Source: Cordia subcordata (taxonomy: Eukaryota > Streptophyta > Magnoliopsida > Boraginales > Cordiaceae). From it: DNA of 64,000 bases. Shown here in pieces: positions 21,700 through 33,360 of the stretch. The stretch is taken from the NCBI GenBank assembly GCA_028554755.1, contig JAPTOF010000021.1:1-64000 (forward strand). The letters are read 5' to 3'. A program made the translations under genes and the position numbers. Position 1 is the first letter of the stretch. Each line of letters begins with the position of its first letter. A model generated the notes under the pieces. The model saw nothing but the letters and a program-made list of their open reading frames with translations, was not told the DNA's origin and made no database searches.

Positions 21700-23791
21700 G
21701 TCACCTTTGCAAGAGCAGGAGTGTATTGGTATCAGAGCCAGTGACATCGTAGAGGGAATGCTGCAACCAATGAACAGCAACTGCTTCCCTCTTGCTGACG
21801 TTCAATCTATCAGGATCCAAGTTGCCAACTTTCTCAGCAATGGGAAAGAACTCAAACGGAAGACCTAGCTTTTCGGCAAAATCTGTTAAGCGCTTCCCAG
21901 TGGATTCAAGGGACTCCATGGACGTTCCCAGCCCCGTAAGGCGAACAAATGGAGGTCCACCCGGTCTAGATGCCAAGATGTGAAAGAGGCCCGGCCACTG
22001 CAGACCTTGCATTATGTCAAGGTCTATGATGTGCACCCTGTCCTCCCTCTCAAACGCTTCCTGAATGGCCTGATTCGCTGTGAAATGTGAGAACTTTATG
22101 AAGGGGCTGATCCCATTGAACACCTGAAAGGCCGATGCTAACTTCTGGCCCTGAGGCAGAGAAGGCAGCGAAGCGTATATGCCCAAGCAGGAGCTGATCA
22201 GCCTTGCCGACATGGCCTCTGAGAAGTAGGCGGCGACACGCTGCGCAGAGGTCCCAAATGGGGTCGAGAGTTGGGAAATTTCCAGCAACATCCTGTTTGC
22301 TTCCTCCCAGTCCTCAGCAGATACCGCCTCCGCACACTGTAGGAGCAAAGTCAAAAGGTGGAGACCTTCTTCGTCTCTTTTTCTCTGCCGCAATTCTTCC
22401 TTCTTTTCTCTGGAGATCCCCACGATTGCCCCACTTGTAGGAGGCGCAGTTGTTGATGTTGCTGCATCAGCCGATGGAAGCGATTCCTGCTGTTGTTGCT
22501 CTGATGAGGGAGAATGATGCTGGTGATGGGTTAACGTTTGAGGCTGAGAAGAAGGCTGCTGGCGCTGGGGTGGCTCATGATGAACTTGATCCGAACTAGG
22601 AGGGACAGGTGTAGGGAAGGAAAGGCTGGTGGAAGAATGAAACTGCTGCTGCTGCTGGTGGCTGCTTCTGGAGGTAGCATTACCTGTGGTGGTTGTTGTA
22701 GGTAGAGTGAGACCCCAGTTCATCATGTATTGGGTGGTGGAATCAGCAGCAGCAGCAAGGGTATTTGGGGGCAATAAGTTACATCCAGCCAGCAGGCCTT
22801 GGCCTTGGCCTTGCCCATGCATGTGCTGAAAACTCGTAGGCGGCGTTGATGGCCTTCTAGGAATTACTGTGTCATGAGCAGTGGAAGCTGTGAGAGAACG
22901 AAGTCTATACTCAAGGATGGAAGCCAAATTAGGGTTACAAGGGTGGATGATTTCTCTGACGTTGTGGATGAGCTGAGGTATGGAGACACTGGTATTGGAG
23001 GAAGTGTGAATGAGATCTTTAATGATGCTATCGATCCAGGCGTTTGCGGTGCTGTCCTCCATAGAAACAGCACTAGTATCGGCAATACCGGAGGTAATAT
23101 TAGAGGCGGTGGAAGCAGTAACTACAAGTGGGGCTGCGTTTAGATTTCTGTCGGGAGGAAACAAAGGCAAACCCGAGAAAACACACACCGGGGGTGTTTG
23201 GGTCAAGGAGGGTTGTTGTTGAGAAGGAGGAAGAGGAGCAGGAGGAGATAAAGAAGAGTCCATGCATGTTAAGTGTGTGGTAGAAAAACCAGAGTCAGAC
23301 GCTGGACCAGGCCCTCCTCCTGACGTAATAATCATCATATTCGTGGAAGAAGGTATTATGGTCATAGTGCTAGTGGAGTAGTTGGGAACGCGGCTGGAGT
23401 TGTTGTTTATGACATTAGTAGTAGGATTACTGCAGGTACCCCCATACTCACCACAAGTACTACTACTGAAGTTCATTGTCGCTGTCCGGCGCAGAAACTT
23501 ATCAGCACCCGCGGCCGTCGGCAAATATTCCATTTCTGAAGCCGCTCTCTTCCTCACCATCTTCCCGCTCATATCGGAGAAGCTGCCTTGATGATGATGA
23601 TGATGTACAACAAGAGGATCAGGATGCAATGCCACGTCTATGTCCTCGTTGCTGCTGCTGCTGTTGTTGTTGGAGTTAATCAGCTGGTGGCCGTTCTCAA
23701 CATTACTACTGCCGCCATTCACATTAGTATGTGCGTCCTCGCCGGCCAGAGCAAAAGCCTTTGCCATATGCACACGCAAGATGGGAGACAA
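20700..23791 (-). CDS. SCR: SCARECROW, GRAS transcription factor, 2 exons
   Basis: Exon 1 is 23791-21705 and exon 2 is 21150-20700 on the minus strand; the splice joins AG|A (Arg696) and gives 845 aa. A second in-frame Met at 23767 ([11 protein letters not shown]) could be the true start (837 aa). The N-terminal half is disordered, rich in Ser, Asn, Gln, Pro and His, with poly-His, poly-Gln and GQGQGQG runs, plus an SCR-specific block ([20 protein letters not shown]). The GRAS domain starts near residue 477 ([14 protein letters not shown]), with VHIID at about 586-590, then PFYRE-like and SAW ([14 protein letters not shown]) motifs. SCR is a nuclear partner of SHORT-ROOT that specifies endodermis and the quiescent centre. 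The single intron position fits SCR. One odd residue: the highly conserved Trp in TLWLLQR, just before the intron, is Leu here. The protein is longer than Arabidopsis SCR (653 aa) because of the N-terminus. Confidence 0.96.
21639..21690. repeat. (TA)26 microsatellite in the SCR intron
   Basis: Pure AT dinucleotides over 52 bp, followed by gtatatata. On the coding (minus) strand it begins about 14 bases after the splice donor, so most of the early intron is repeat. Confidence 0.97.
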
Positions 23792-24010
23792 GAGCAGTAG
23801 TTACACTGGTAGTGTTCTTCATATGGGGATTGGAAGATATTTTTAACACTTCATGAATGCGTAATGGCTTTTTTTTTTTTTATCATCTCATCGCATCAAG
23901 TGAAGAAGACTTTAATAAAAGAGAAACGGGGAAGCAGCCGCTTCAGCTGAGAGAGAGGATCCAAGCAGATAGCGGTGCAAAGGATTTGGACAGGAGCATT
24001 GGGATTCCGT

Positions 24011-24054
24011 TCTCTCTCTATCTCTCTATCTCTCTCTCTCTCTCTCTTTCTCGC
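24011..24054 (-). promoter_or_regulatory. GA/CT repeat in the SCR 5' leader
   Basis: CT-rich repeat on the + strand (GAGAGA on the SCR strand) about 220-265 bp upstream of the start codon and directly downstream of a TATA-like box. In plants, GA-rich leaders are common targets of BPC/GAGA-binding proteins; that regulatory role here is inference. Confidence 0.6.
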
Positions 24055-24065
24055 TTGGAGCTTAT

Positions 24066-24073
24066 ATTATATA
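24066..24073 (-). promoter_or_regulatory. Probable TATA box of SCR
   Basis: TATATAAT on the minus strand, about 275 bp upstream of the first ATG, with the GA repeat beginning about 12 bases downstream. Spacing suggests transcription starts within or near the GA repeat. Confidence 0.45.
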
Positions 24074-24074
24074 C

Positions 24075-26436
24075 CGAACCCAACACTATCTCCTAGGGCT
24101 TTTGCTTGTTTCTTCCCAGTACTATTAGTTTGACAGCTTGCTTTTTGGATTTACTTGTCACATCATCTCTGCAAACCAAACCCATCATCTGTATATAGAG
24201 GAAGAAGAGAATGGAGATCAGGCCCGGAAAATGGAGATCAGGCCCGGAAAACTCGAATTATTTTATATTTATATACATATATATGTATATATGAAAAAAA
24301 ATTAAAACGGTAGTGTGGGAGGCTTCATATAATCCTTAATTTTTATATGTTTAAAAAATTAAAGAAAAGAAGAAAAAAAGAGTAGAAGAGCCTAGCTAGC
24401 TGCTGACACTTAGACTAATTAAGGAAACTAAAGAAAATGATAATACAAGGAGAAGAAGTGTTTTTGACAGGTGATGATGGGTGGCGATAGAGGATAGCAA
24501 CTTGCAACCACGGCCGCGTTCGGAATAGCATTCCTCGCTAACTTAGCGGTATGCTGTTTTTGTTGAAATGATGGAGGGGTTTGTCCATTTGCTCTTACAT
24601 CTTTCGAGTGTGTAGGACTTTGGCTCGTCTTTGCGTGTTTGACTTGTTTGGATACGGCTATGCCCTCTTATTTGCCTACTCTCCTCGAAGTTCGGTAAAA
24701 TTTCGAGCCCTGTACTATTATCCCCCCCCGCCACTATTATCATCACAATATTTTGTACCCTAATCAAGGAGAAATAATACAGCAAAGCCCCACTCCTTGC
24801 GACTTTCCTTCTGCTTTTGTCTTAAAGCACCTGTCACTCGCACTTAAATGACAACAATTAGATTACAAATTTAGAATGCATTTAACATCAATAATTTACC
24901 CAGTTTTCCTTCCACACACATCTATATCATCATATATCTATTAAAATTGAAGCTTGCTATCTCAATCTTTTTCTAAAAATTCTTGCATCATTTGTAGCTA
25001 TTTAGTTTATCACATTTTGTCCATGTAAATTACTTTAAGTATATAACATTAATTACATATTTTTGACTATATTTATCATTACGTGTATATATATTAGTTA
25101 AAAGAACCAAAAAAATGCAGTTGTTCTTAGCTTGGATTTTCCTTCATTCTCTTTTTTTCCAATTTTTGTGCCTTAGTTCCTACTCGTCCTCTCAAAACAA
25201 AATGGATAAATTATCTGAATGTTGCAGCAAGGAAAGTGCAGAAAAAGTTCAAATGTCAAAAACCATTGCTTCATTGCCTTTTTTTTTTTTTTGGGTCAGA
25301 TTACCAAATACTTCGAAACCATGACTATGGAGGTCAATAACAGGAAGCAGACAACATAAGAACAAGAACAGTAAAATACCACTAAGACTATGGAGTAAAT
25401 ATACCATTATTGATCTGGTGTTGCTAAGGATACTCCAAATTAAATCAAATTAATTATCCATACAATCACTTTCACCTCTGACCTCTGTAATTAGGTATAT
25501 ATTATATTAGAAAAAGGGCTTGTTCGGACATCCATTTCAAATTAGATTACCTATTTTTGTTTGCTCTTTTTTTTAACGGAAATTTATCCTGTGACTTTGG
25601 AAAGAAAGAATAGATAGAGACTAAAAATCTCGTAGGTAGGTCAATAGGGGAGATATATGGTTGATCCTAGATAACTAAATTCGCGATGATCAGTTGTGGA
25701 TGCTCTATTTGCAATTGGAAATGTCAATAATTGAAGTTATAGTGAAGTAATGGGAAAATCCGAAAATCAATTGGTTAGACAAACAATGGAAGGGGCAGGT
25801 GCCGAGGACATGTCAAGAAAATTTGAAGTGTGTTTTTGGTCGAGGAGCTGTCAAACTTCAGTTCCCAAAAACGCAACGTAGCATTTGACATTTTGCTTTC
25901 AACGGCATCATGATGCTCAGCTTTTTCTGCTTGATTTTATTTTATTTGGTGGTTCTTTGTTTAGTCTGGCTATGTTTGACTCTTACCTCTCCCCCTTGTG
26001 TTGTTGTTACACTACTTTGCAACGATATATATGTATATATATATAATATAAATATATAAATATTTGACATATGACATGTGCGTGTAGACACTACACATGT
26101 GGGGGCATGTTCAGATGATGCATTGAGAAACGAGCGTACTTGGGCAGGAAAGCAACAAGGGGGTGGTTTCTTTTGCAATTTTTTCTTAATAATCCAAACA
26201 TGTAGAAAAAAGTTGAGTTCTATTTTCGAGACCTTAAATGCAGACGTAGCAGTAGCAGGTAGGTATGAAAAAGTTGAAAGCCTTTTACATCACGTCCAGT
26301 CGGACTCAAAAGGCCTCGCCTTCCTTCTTGTTTTCCTAGCTTAGGGTGAGGTGTTCTTTTGGCTCAAATCACCCTGAGTTTATAAACTCTTAATTAAGCA
26401 TTTGATGATAATTAATTATTTTTAAACACCAACAAA

Positions 26437-26476
<40 letters not shown>

Positions 26477-28066
26477 GAAAAGACAAAAACCCACGACATG
26501 GGTAGATCCACGGTGTGGGTCGCACTTGAGCAGACCAAATCGTGGGGGCTCGCGTTCCCTTCCCTTCTCAATGCCTTTCTTCCTTCTTATCTTCCTCCAC
26601 AGAAAGCCCTAGCTTATTTAACCCCAAAAGAAAAACAAAAAAAAAAAGGCTTCTGCCAATATAATTGTGAGGTTGAGGAGAGAATTTGGTTTTGAGGTTG
26701 TGGAGTGAGAATGAGGAGTCACTCGCCAAGCTGGTATAAGAGGAACTTGATCACTTTGAGACGCACTAGCTTGGTTCAGCACAGCCACACATGGTTGCCG
26801 TTGGACAGTGGCCGCTGACGTATAATCCCTCCCCACCTATCTCCACTTGGCCGTCACCAACGGCTGCATTGATAACATCATCGGAGATTTTTTTTTCTTT
26901 CTTTTCTTTTTTTTTTATATAAGAAATTAACCCTTTTATTCATTACCTTTTGGGGGTACTTGCACTAATCTCCCTTGCATGGTATGACAAGCATTATCCA
27001 TTTATTTCGATTTGTTTGGGCAGAGTATTTTAAATTGAAAAGCTGTGCTTTTGTTTATCACAATATAACTATAATAGTGTATATATTTGCATGATGCCTG
27101 GGTGTTGCGTATATATTTTTATTTTATAATTTACGCTATTTAAATAATTAAATGTTTTAATGTTAATTAAGTTTAAAATTTTATCTTATTGAAGGTATAT
27201 TTCTTTTAATATAAACATTCTTGAGATTTGAATTTTTACTTTAACTTTAAACTTTAGTTAGATTGAATAGTATGTTAATCCATTATAATTAAGAAAAGAA
27301 GTAAAATATTAAAAAATTGAAAAAGTCACTGACACAATAATACTTCTAAAAATTATAATTCAAGGTAAGAAAACAAAGAAAACATGAAAAAAAAAGATTA
27401 AAAAAAATAAGTAGGCATTTATAGAAGATAGAAAATAAATTATATATATACTTAAAGAATAAAATTTATAATGCTTAGGGGACTATCAAGTATTTCAAGC
27501 CTTGTATAGATTTAATTTAAGAAAAAAGAAATCAACAAAGAAAGATTTTAATGTTTTGATTAAAAAAGAAAAGAAAAGAAAAGAAAAACTGATGGGTGTC
27601 ACATGGCACTCCCACCTTATCATTTTAATATAGATAATAATAATGGATAATAGATTTTAATTTTTATGCCATGTTTAGTAGTACAATTAGTAAATACACT
27701 AGTAAATAATTTATTTTGAAAATAAATATTAATTTAGAAATGTTTTTAAAATTCAAAAATCTTGCTAATAAATATTTATTATAAATATTATTTAGTAAAA
27801 ATATTTAGAAAATAAAGATTATTATTTATTAAAATATAATAAAATTGTCATATTTTTAAAAATTAATATCATGTACAAAAAATATTAATAATTTAATCTA
27901 ATTTTAACTAATAACTCAATTAAAGTTTATAATTCAAATAGATAAAATTTAATTACATTAGAGTATACTAGATATAAAAAGAATGTGTGAGAGAGAGAAT
28001 ACAACCAATTCAAGCCCTCTCTAATAGATTCAGGCGTGTAATTGAGCAAATCTACGATTAATTTGC
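24075..28066. other. SCR upstream intergenic region, no gene seen
   Basis: About 4 kb with no supported gene. Contents: a direct 20-bp tandem duplication at 24211-24250 (ATGGAGATCAGGCCCGGAAA twice), small TA-rich blocks near 26027-26060, an (AT)n run at 26445-26472, and strongly AT-rich DNA from 27100 to 28000. A 69-codon frame at 25115-25324 begins with a hydrophobic leader but has no other support. Confidence 0.5.
26445..26472. repeat. (AT)14 microsatellite
   Basis: Pure AT dinucleotide run following an A-rich tract. Confidence 0.95.
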
Positions 28067-28210
28067 TTTTAACAACTTTTTTTTTTAAATGTGTTCTTGA
28101 AAATTTAAAAATTTTAATTTTTGAAAAACTGTATTTGAGTTTTTTTAAAGCCAAATAGTTATTAAATAATGTAGCTTTTTCTTGAAAAAAGTCAATCTAA
28201 ACAAATCCCA
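28067..28210 (-). mobile_element. MITE copy D (reverse, partial)
   Basis: In reverse complement this segment follows copy A: a TTTGTTTAGATTGACTTTTT start, then aaaagctacattat, ataactatttggctt and ctcaaatacag words in the same order. It ends in a T-run near 28070, where the second inverted repeat is missing or too decayed to see. Target duplications cannot be recognised. Confidence 0.6.
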
Positions 28211-28523
28211 AATTAAACTATTTTTATCTATGACCAAATAATTATTTGGTTAAACAAACTTGTTTAATGATGCAATTTCTACAAATTACACCAAAATTTG
28301 TAGCTGAACAAAATTCTTATAGTATCTGATAACCAAATTCAAACCGAACTGAAATAAAAATTAGGTTGATTATTCGATTCGAATACAGTTATTTAAGTTT
28401 TGTTTTCCAATTTCAATTTTGGTTACTATTTTAAAAATTTTTTAATAACCAAAACATATAATATAAATATATTTTATTTGCTCTGCTTTATGTCTTTATC
28501 TCTATTCCAATTATTCCTATTCC

Positions 28524-28860
28524 CTATACAAGCCCTTTCTCGATGAATGGTAAAATAAACCTCGTTTGCTGTATGCTACCCTCAATCCAATATGTCAAAA
28601 CTTGCGAATTAGTCTCGATTTCAAGAATTGTGGCATCCCTGTAAATTGATTCCCTTAGAACATTATACAAGGCCATGACCTCTACCACATTATTAGTAAC
28701 AATCCCAAAATTAATAGTGAAACCAAGTACCCATTTACTGCTTTCGTCCTAGATCAATCCCCTTGTTGCTACATGTCCTGGAGTTCCCTTAGAGCAATGA
28801 TCGACGATGAACTCCCAATGACTCCTTAGGGCCGTCCACTTAATATAAGGTTATAAATGT
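28524..28860 (-). pseudogene. Decayed non-LTR (LINE) RNase H-like domain
   Basis: Minus-strand translation stays in one frame for about 110 codons with one stop. It contains EFIVDHCSKGTPGH, SKWVLGFTINFGIVTNN, EVMALYNVL and ATILEIETNSQVL, in the order of the plant RNase H-like domain (RVT_3) at the end of LINE polyproteins: VDGCSKGNPG, a GFxxNxG strand, AEL/EVxAL and the LExDS strand. The first catalytic Asp motif reads VDHCS. There is an in-frame stop after ATRGLI. No RT domain is adjacent, so only a fragment remains. Confidence 0.72.
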
Positions 28861-28896
28861 TCTTGCCAAGAGTCTTTGGTCATCCAAGTATCTCTA

Positions 28897-29107
28897 GGGC
28901 CTATTTGGATTGTTTTTTTTTTTAGAAAAAGTTTTTTTTTTTGAAAAAGTTATATTATTTGTGCAATAATTATTTGATTTGACTTCCAAAAAAGCTGTAA
29001 CTCTAGAAAAAAAAGAACTCAAATACAGCTTTTTTTTGGAAGCCAGAATTTTTAATTTCTAAAAAAAAAATTTATTTTTTAAAAACTGTTAAAAAAACGC
29101 TTTTAAA
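28897..29107 (+). mobile_element. MITE copy B, right end missing
   Basis: Starts GGGCCTATTTGGATTG, the family inverted repeat, and keeps the family interior (ttatttgatttgacttcca, agctgtaactctag, ctcaaatacagc, aaacgcttttaaa). It stops abruptly at aaacgcttttaaa, where copy A continues into its right inverted repeat, and is replaced directly by plastid rDNA sequence. Confidence 0.8.
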
Positions 29108-29109
29108 CA

Positions 29110-29345
29110 GAGGAAGGTGATGATGAAGTCAAGTCATCATACCCCTTACGCCCTGGGCGACACATGTGCTACAATGGCTGGGATAAAGAATCACGATCCC
29201 GTGAGGGTGAGTTAACCCCAAAAACCCGTCCTCAATTCAGATTGCAGGTTGCAACTCGCCTGCATGAAACTGGAATCGCTAGTAATCATCAGTCAACCAT
29301 ATGGCAGTGAATTCGTTCCTGGGCCTTGTACACATCGACCATCAC
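29110..29345 (+). pseudogene. rrn16: Nuclear plastid DNA: fragment of plastid 16S rRNA gene
   Basis: About 236 bp match the 3' third of the plastid 16S rRNA gene, from the GAGGAAGGTG segment through GTCAAGTCATCAT, CCCTGGGCGACACA, TGCTACAATGGC, AACTCGCCTGCATGAA, GGAATCGCTAGTAATC and GGGCCTTGTACACA. Plastid-specific wording (CCCCAAAAACCCGTCCTCA) separates it from mitochondrial and bacterial versions. Nearly all differences from the plastid form, as I recall it, are C-to-T or G-to-A, often at former CG or CHG sites, as expected for an old methylated nuclear insertion. It is not a functional rRNA gene. Confidence 0.93.
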
Positions 29346-30153
29346 CTCACCGTGATTTTGCTATGGAGAGAGTCTAGTGGATGGCCTCTAAACATTTTCT
29401 CGTTTTGCCACTTACAAATCCATTACGTGATAACTACAAAGGGTATACACCAATGTGGTGTCTGAATGTTATCCCTAATCTATTCAACCCAAGGCTTGTC
29501 GTTAAACACCTAATAATTGTGGTCTGGTTGCATGGCATCCCAAATATCTCTCTCTGTATGATACTCTCAAAAAAGATGGTTTTTACTTTCAGCCTCCGTG
29601 CCACAGGCCTATAGCTAGCCTTTTTCAACTACTACTCTTAGCAAGATTTACCCTAGATGACAATCGTTAATAAACCATTTGCCTAACGAAGCAAATTATA
29701 TTATACGCTGTAGACATTTCAACTTCCAAGGTCTTTGCAGGAAAACTTTAGGCTAATTTGATTAGATGTTAGCAAATGCAACTATAAAGTTCCTTTTAGT
29801 ACTGCAACTCCAAGTAATAATGTCCTCCAAATCACAATTGGGAATAACTCGATGACTAGCGATATAGAGAATGCACTATAAAAAAAATAGATAATTAATA
29901 AAAGGCAACCACCGCCGGCTATATGGGTATTGGTTTTTTTAAACTGTCGTCTATATATAATTTTAGAAAGAAAAAGGAATCTCACAATGTTTCATTCTTG
30001 ATTTGAAATATGAACCTTCCTTATTGGACCACTCTATAATTATACCATCCATCAACTAAGCTAAGAATACATTCATTAATTATCTTGTATAACAATATAT
30101 TTATGTATTACCTAAACTCCTACCTATATAATAAAACCGGCGTCTATTACTCA
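29346..30153. other. Intergenic, nothing recognised
   Basis: Sequence between the plastid fragment and the solo LTR. A 77-codon frame (29381-29614) and its opposite-strand shadow have no recognisable domain. Confidence 0.4.
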
Positions 30154-31499
30154 TGTTGGGGCAAATATCTTAAACGGGGGGTGAATTAAGATATTGACTA
30201 ATTTTTGAATAAAAAATTAACATTTAAAGCAAGCAATTTCACTTAGGCAAATAAGAAAGCAAAGAAAAAACGATTTTTAGGTGGTTAGGCCTTGCCTACT
30301 TCTACTGCGTAAAGATGCTTCCCTTAGGACTTCAATATCTCCCCTATTTGATGCTTCTTCAAGACTTGGTGAAGCACAGCCAAGTAATACACTTTTTTGA
30401 AGCTCAACTTCAAAAAAATCTAAGGGTCACACTCTTCAGGATATCCTCACACTCACACAAGCTCAATAAGTGTTTCTCTCAAGTATTTCTAGCTTATAGA
30501 ATGTGTATACAACAATTAATGAAGAGATAAATGTGTAGTGTAGTACAACTTCTTGAAAGTAGATATAGGAAAATGAAGCTCTTGAATACGTAAAGGATTT
30601 CACAATAATAGCTCAATGCTCTCAGCCATTAATGATGTGAAAGTGTTCTGCAAGCTTAGATCATCTCAATTGAATGTTTGGAAAGTGTATTTAAAGAGAT
30701 TTTAAGAGTTATGGCAAAGATAGGTGAGAAAAGAGGTGAAAAATCAGCCAAATGGTAAGAAAAACGGCCACAACATTTATTACTGTAGAGAAGGCCATGC
30801 GCCTAGCAGGTTGATCGACTGAGGATCTGGCTTCTTACCTAAAGTTTTTGACTAGGCTAGGTGCTTTAGCAGGTCAACCTACTTGGGGTCCGACTTTAGT
30901 CCTTAACATTCTAAGGAGGCCAGGCGACCTCCGCGATCAGTTGGTCGACTGGCTAAGGGATCTAACGGCTTTAGAATGTCTGAAATCAAAGCTAAACACT
31001 TTTAAAACATTTCTAACTTAGAAGCAGATATTTTACAAGTAAAAACCAATTCCAAGAAGGTTTTTCAATAACAAATAAAGCTCAAAACCATGCCAACAAA
31101 TTTGATTAAAATTTTTAAGCTTTTATGCAATGAAATCAAGACTTTAAACTTGTAAACCATTGCCTGTATGAATTTTAAGCAAAGTATGTATTGAAGAGAT
31201 AAAAGAGTTGAGTTATTACGGTGAACCTAAGGCTATTCACAAGAAGCATTAGTCTGGTACACCTTATGACGCCTCGTCTCCACCTTATGACTCCTCATCT
31301 TCTTCCTCTTCATGCTTAAGCTCTAATTTTGGATAAGTTCTATTCAATAGACCATGGCTTAAGTCTAACACCTTCCAATACTTCCAAACACCTATCTTGA
31401 GATATGCAATATCAAGTTCACAAGATGCTTTAGTAATTAACACATAATTTGCATCATCAAAATCATTAAATCATTATAAAATGCAATATTAAGCCAACA
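30154..31499 (-). mobile_element. Solo LTR of copia family 1
   Basis: A 1,346-bp segment in reverse orientation, TGTTGGGGC...GCCAACA on the + strand, related over its length to the 5' LTR at 4514-5834. Shared blocks include the leader ending in ctcaattaaa/tttgattaaa, the TTGGTGAAGC and CTTAGGACTTCAA words, and the palindromic GGTCGACC-like motifs. The flanks carry actca and actcg, a 5-bp target duplication with one mismatch. No internal region or second LTR is adjacent, so it is a solo LTR left by recombination between two LTRs. Confidence 0.88.
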
Positions 31500-32584
31500 A
31501 CTCGTTATGATGCGTTCGATCCCCACCCACCAGTTTGTCCAGAATCTCGGTTTCTCACTGTTGCAAATCACTCATTTGGCTCCTTATTGAAGCATGTTGG
31601 TACATTTGAGAATGTCGCTGCAAATAAAATAACCTATAAATTTCTATATGTAATTAGAAAGACCATTTTTGGAGTACTTAGCTTGTAGTACTTGAATCCA
31701 TAAAGGATCATTATTTGTAATTTTTTTTACTTTTATATAATTTTTTAACTTTCCTAATGAGATTAGAATGATAAAGAATAAACACTATACGAGAAGCTAT
31801 TAACGTTGTTATTAAAGAGGGGTCAAAGGGGAAGAGAAAAGAGAGATTTGCAATGCTCCAAGCCTTTTTCTTTTTTCAATCTCTCTGAGTTTTAGAGAGA
31901 ATTAAAGATCGGAAGACTCACCTATCTTCATATTCACATACAAAAATTAGAGAAAGTGTAGGATATAATCAAATCCACCTACAAGGCTACTCACTTATCT
32001 AAGGGTATTTTAGTTTACTTTGGTAATTACTATGTAACCCTAGTTAGATAACTATGAAAGGCACATTGAGAAGGTATTAATAAGTATACATAGTTCTTAC
32101 CTATCATATAGAAAGGACTCTCAAAGAAACTTGTACTACTTTATAATAGTGCAAGAGGGGATTTAGACCGTAGAGACAAGAAGATTTATCCAATATACAG
32201 TGAAAATTTCTATCGATCAGTAATTCTAACTGCAGTTTGTTCAGAATTAAATCTTGCTTCCATTTTCAACTAAAATACTTAGGTGTCCGTTATCTCTCTG
32301 TTTAATTAGGTATTGAATTTATATTTTTCTTCAAAAAGACTTAACTATAGTTAGCTCAAATAGAATCTGGATGAAGGAAGAATACTTGATCATGTTATAA
32401 TAACTAGCCCAAGGGAAGAAAAACGTTGGATATGATGGCTTCCACCCGTTGGACATTATAAACTAGCCATGCACAGAAGGAAACCATTAATTGATCATCC
32501 GTTGTACTCTAACAGGCCACATTTAGTTGCTGCTCACGTAGTAGTGTTGGACTACATGTGTACATTCGATTGCCCTTGCTATTA
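31500..32584. other. Intergenic, nothing recognised
   Basis: About 1.1 kb between the solo LTR and the Harbinger element. No coding domain, RNA gene or repeat array was recognised; purine-rich and AT-rich patches only. Confidence 0.45.
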
Positions 32585-33360
32585 GGCTAACTCCAATAAC
32601 TCCTCTAAACATAAAAAAAAAAAAAAACTCATTTTTAGGGGAGTGATTGGTGCTAGTGTGCTCCAACAGCTCCCTTATCTCATCTTCCAAATTTTAGATT
32701 TTTTCTAAACTCCAAAACAAAATACCCATATGTAGGGAATTTTTTCATCCCCAAAACCAACACCTAAACTCATCCCCTATATCTACAAACTAAAGAAAAG
32801 AAATCAAAAAAAGCTCCAACGTGATCTGCAGACTTTAAAAAAAATGAAAAGAAAAAGCTCCAACGATTCTGAGTAGCGGAATATTATCAGAACGTTCACT
32901 GAAAAAAATAAATTCATGGCCAATAAAATAAAAATTACAAAGGGACAAATTTTCTTATCTTTGCTGTTGATATCTATATAAACCAACCTTCTCCGATTCT
33001 AGAGGAATCAAAAATATCTTAATCATTTTGAGAAGCAAAATCCAGAAAAAGAAAAACCAAAAGATTTAAAAAAAATCATCCAAAAACATACAAAAATCTC
33101 AATGTATTTATCTATATTTCTCAAGAAAAAATTGGTAAAAAAAGGGGGATGGAGGAAAAAGGGGGATGGAGGAAAAAGAGGGATAGGGTGGGAATAAATT
33201 TTTTTCTCTATTTTGATCACGAGGAAGAGGAGAACAAGACAGAGGAGGAGAGAAAGAAGAAGAGATTGCAGAGAAGGGAAGAAGAAGGTGGAGGAGGAGA
33301 GAAAGGAGAAGAAGAAGACATGTTTTGGATTAGGTTTAGGCATATATATATATGTGTGTG

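Noticed and set aside
22864..23846. Several + strand frames opposite SCR exon 1
   Set aside because: Shadows of the biased Gln/Asn/His/Ser codons of SCR on the other strand.
25115..25324. 69-codon frame with a signal-peptide-like start
   Set aside because: The tail crosses a poly-T tract and no peptide family or gene structure is evident; probably chance.
29110..29345. Functional rRNA gene
   Set aside because: Only about 236 bp of plastid 16S remain, with many transitions; a nuclear plastid insertion.
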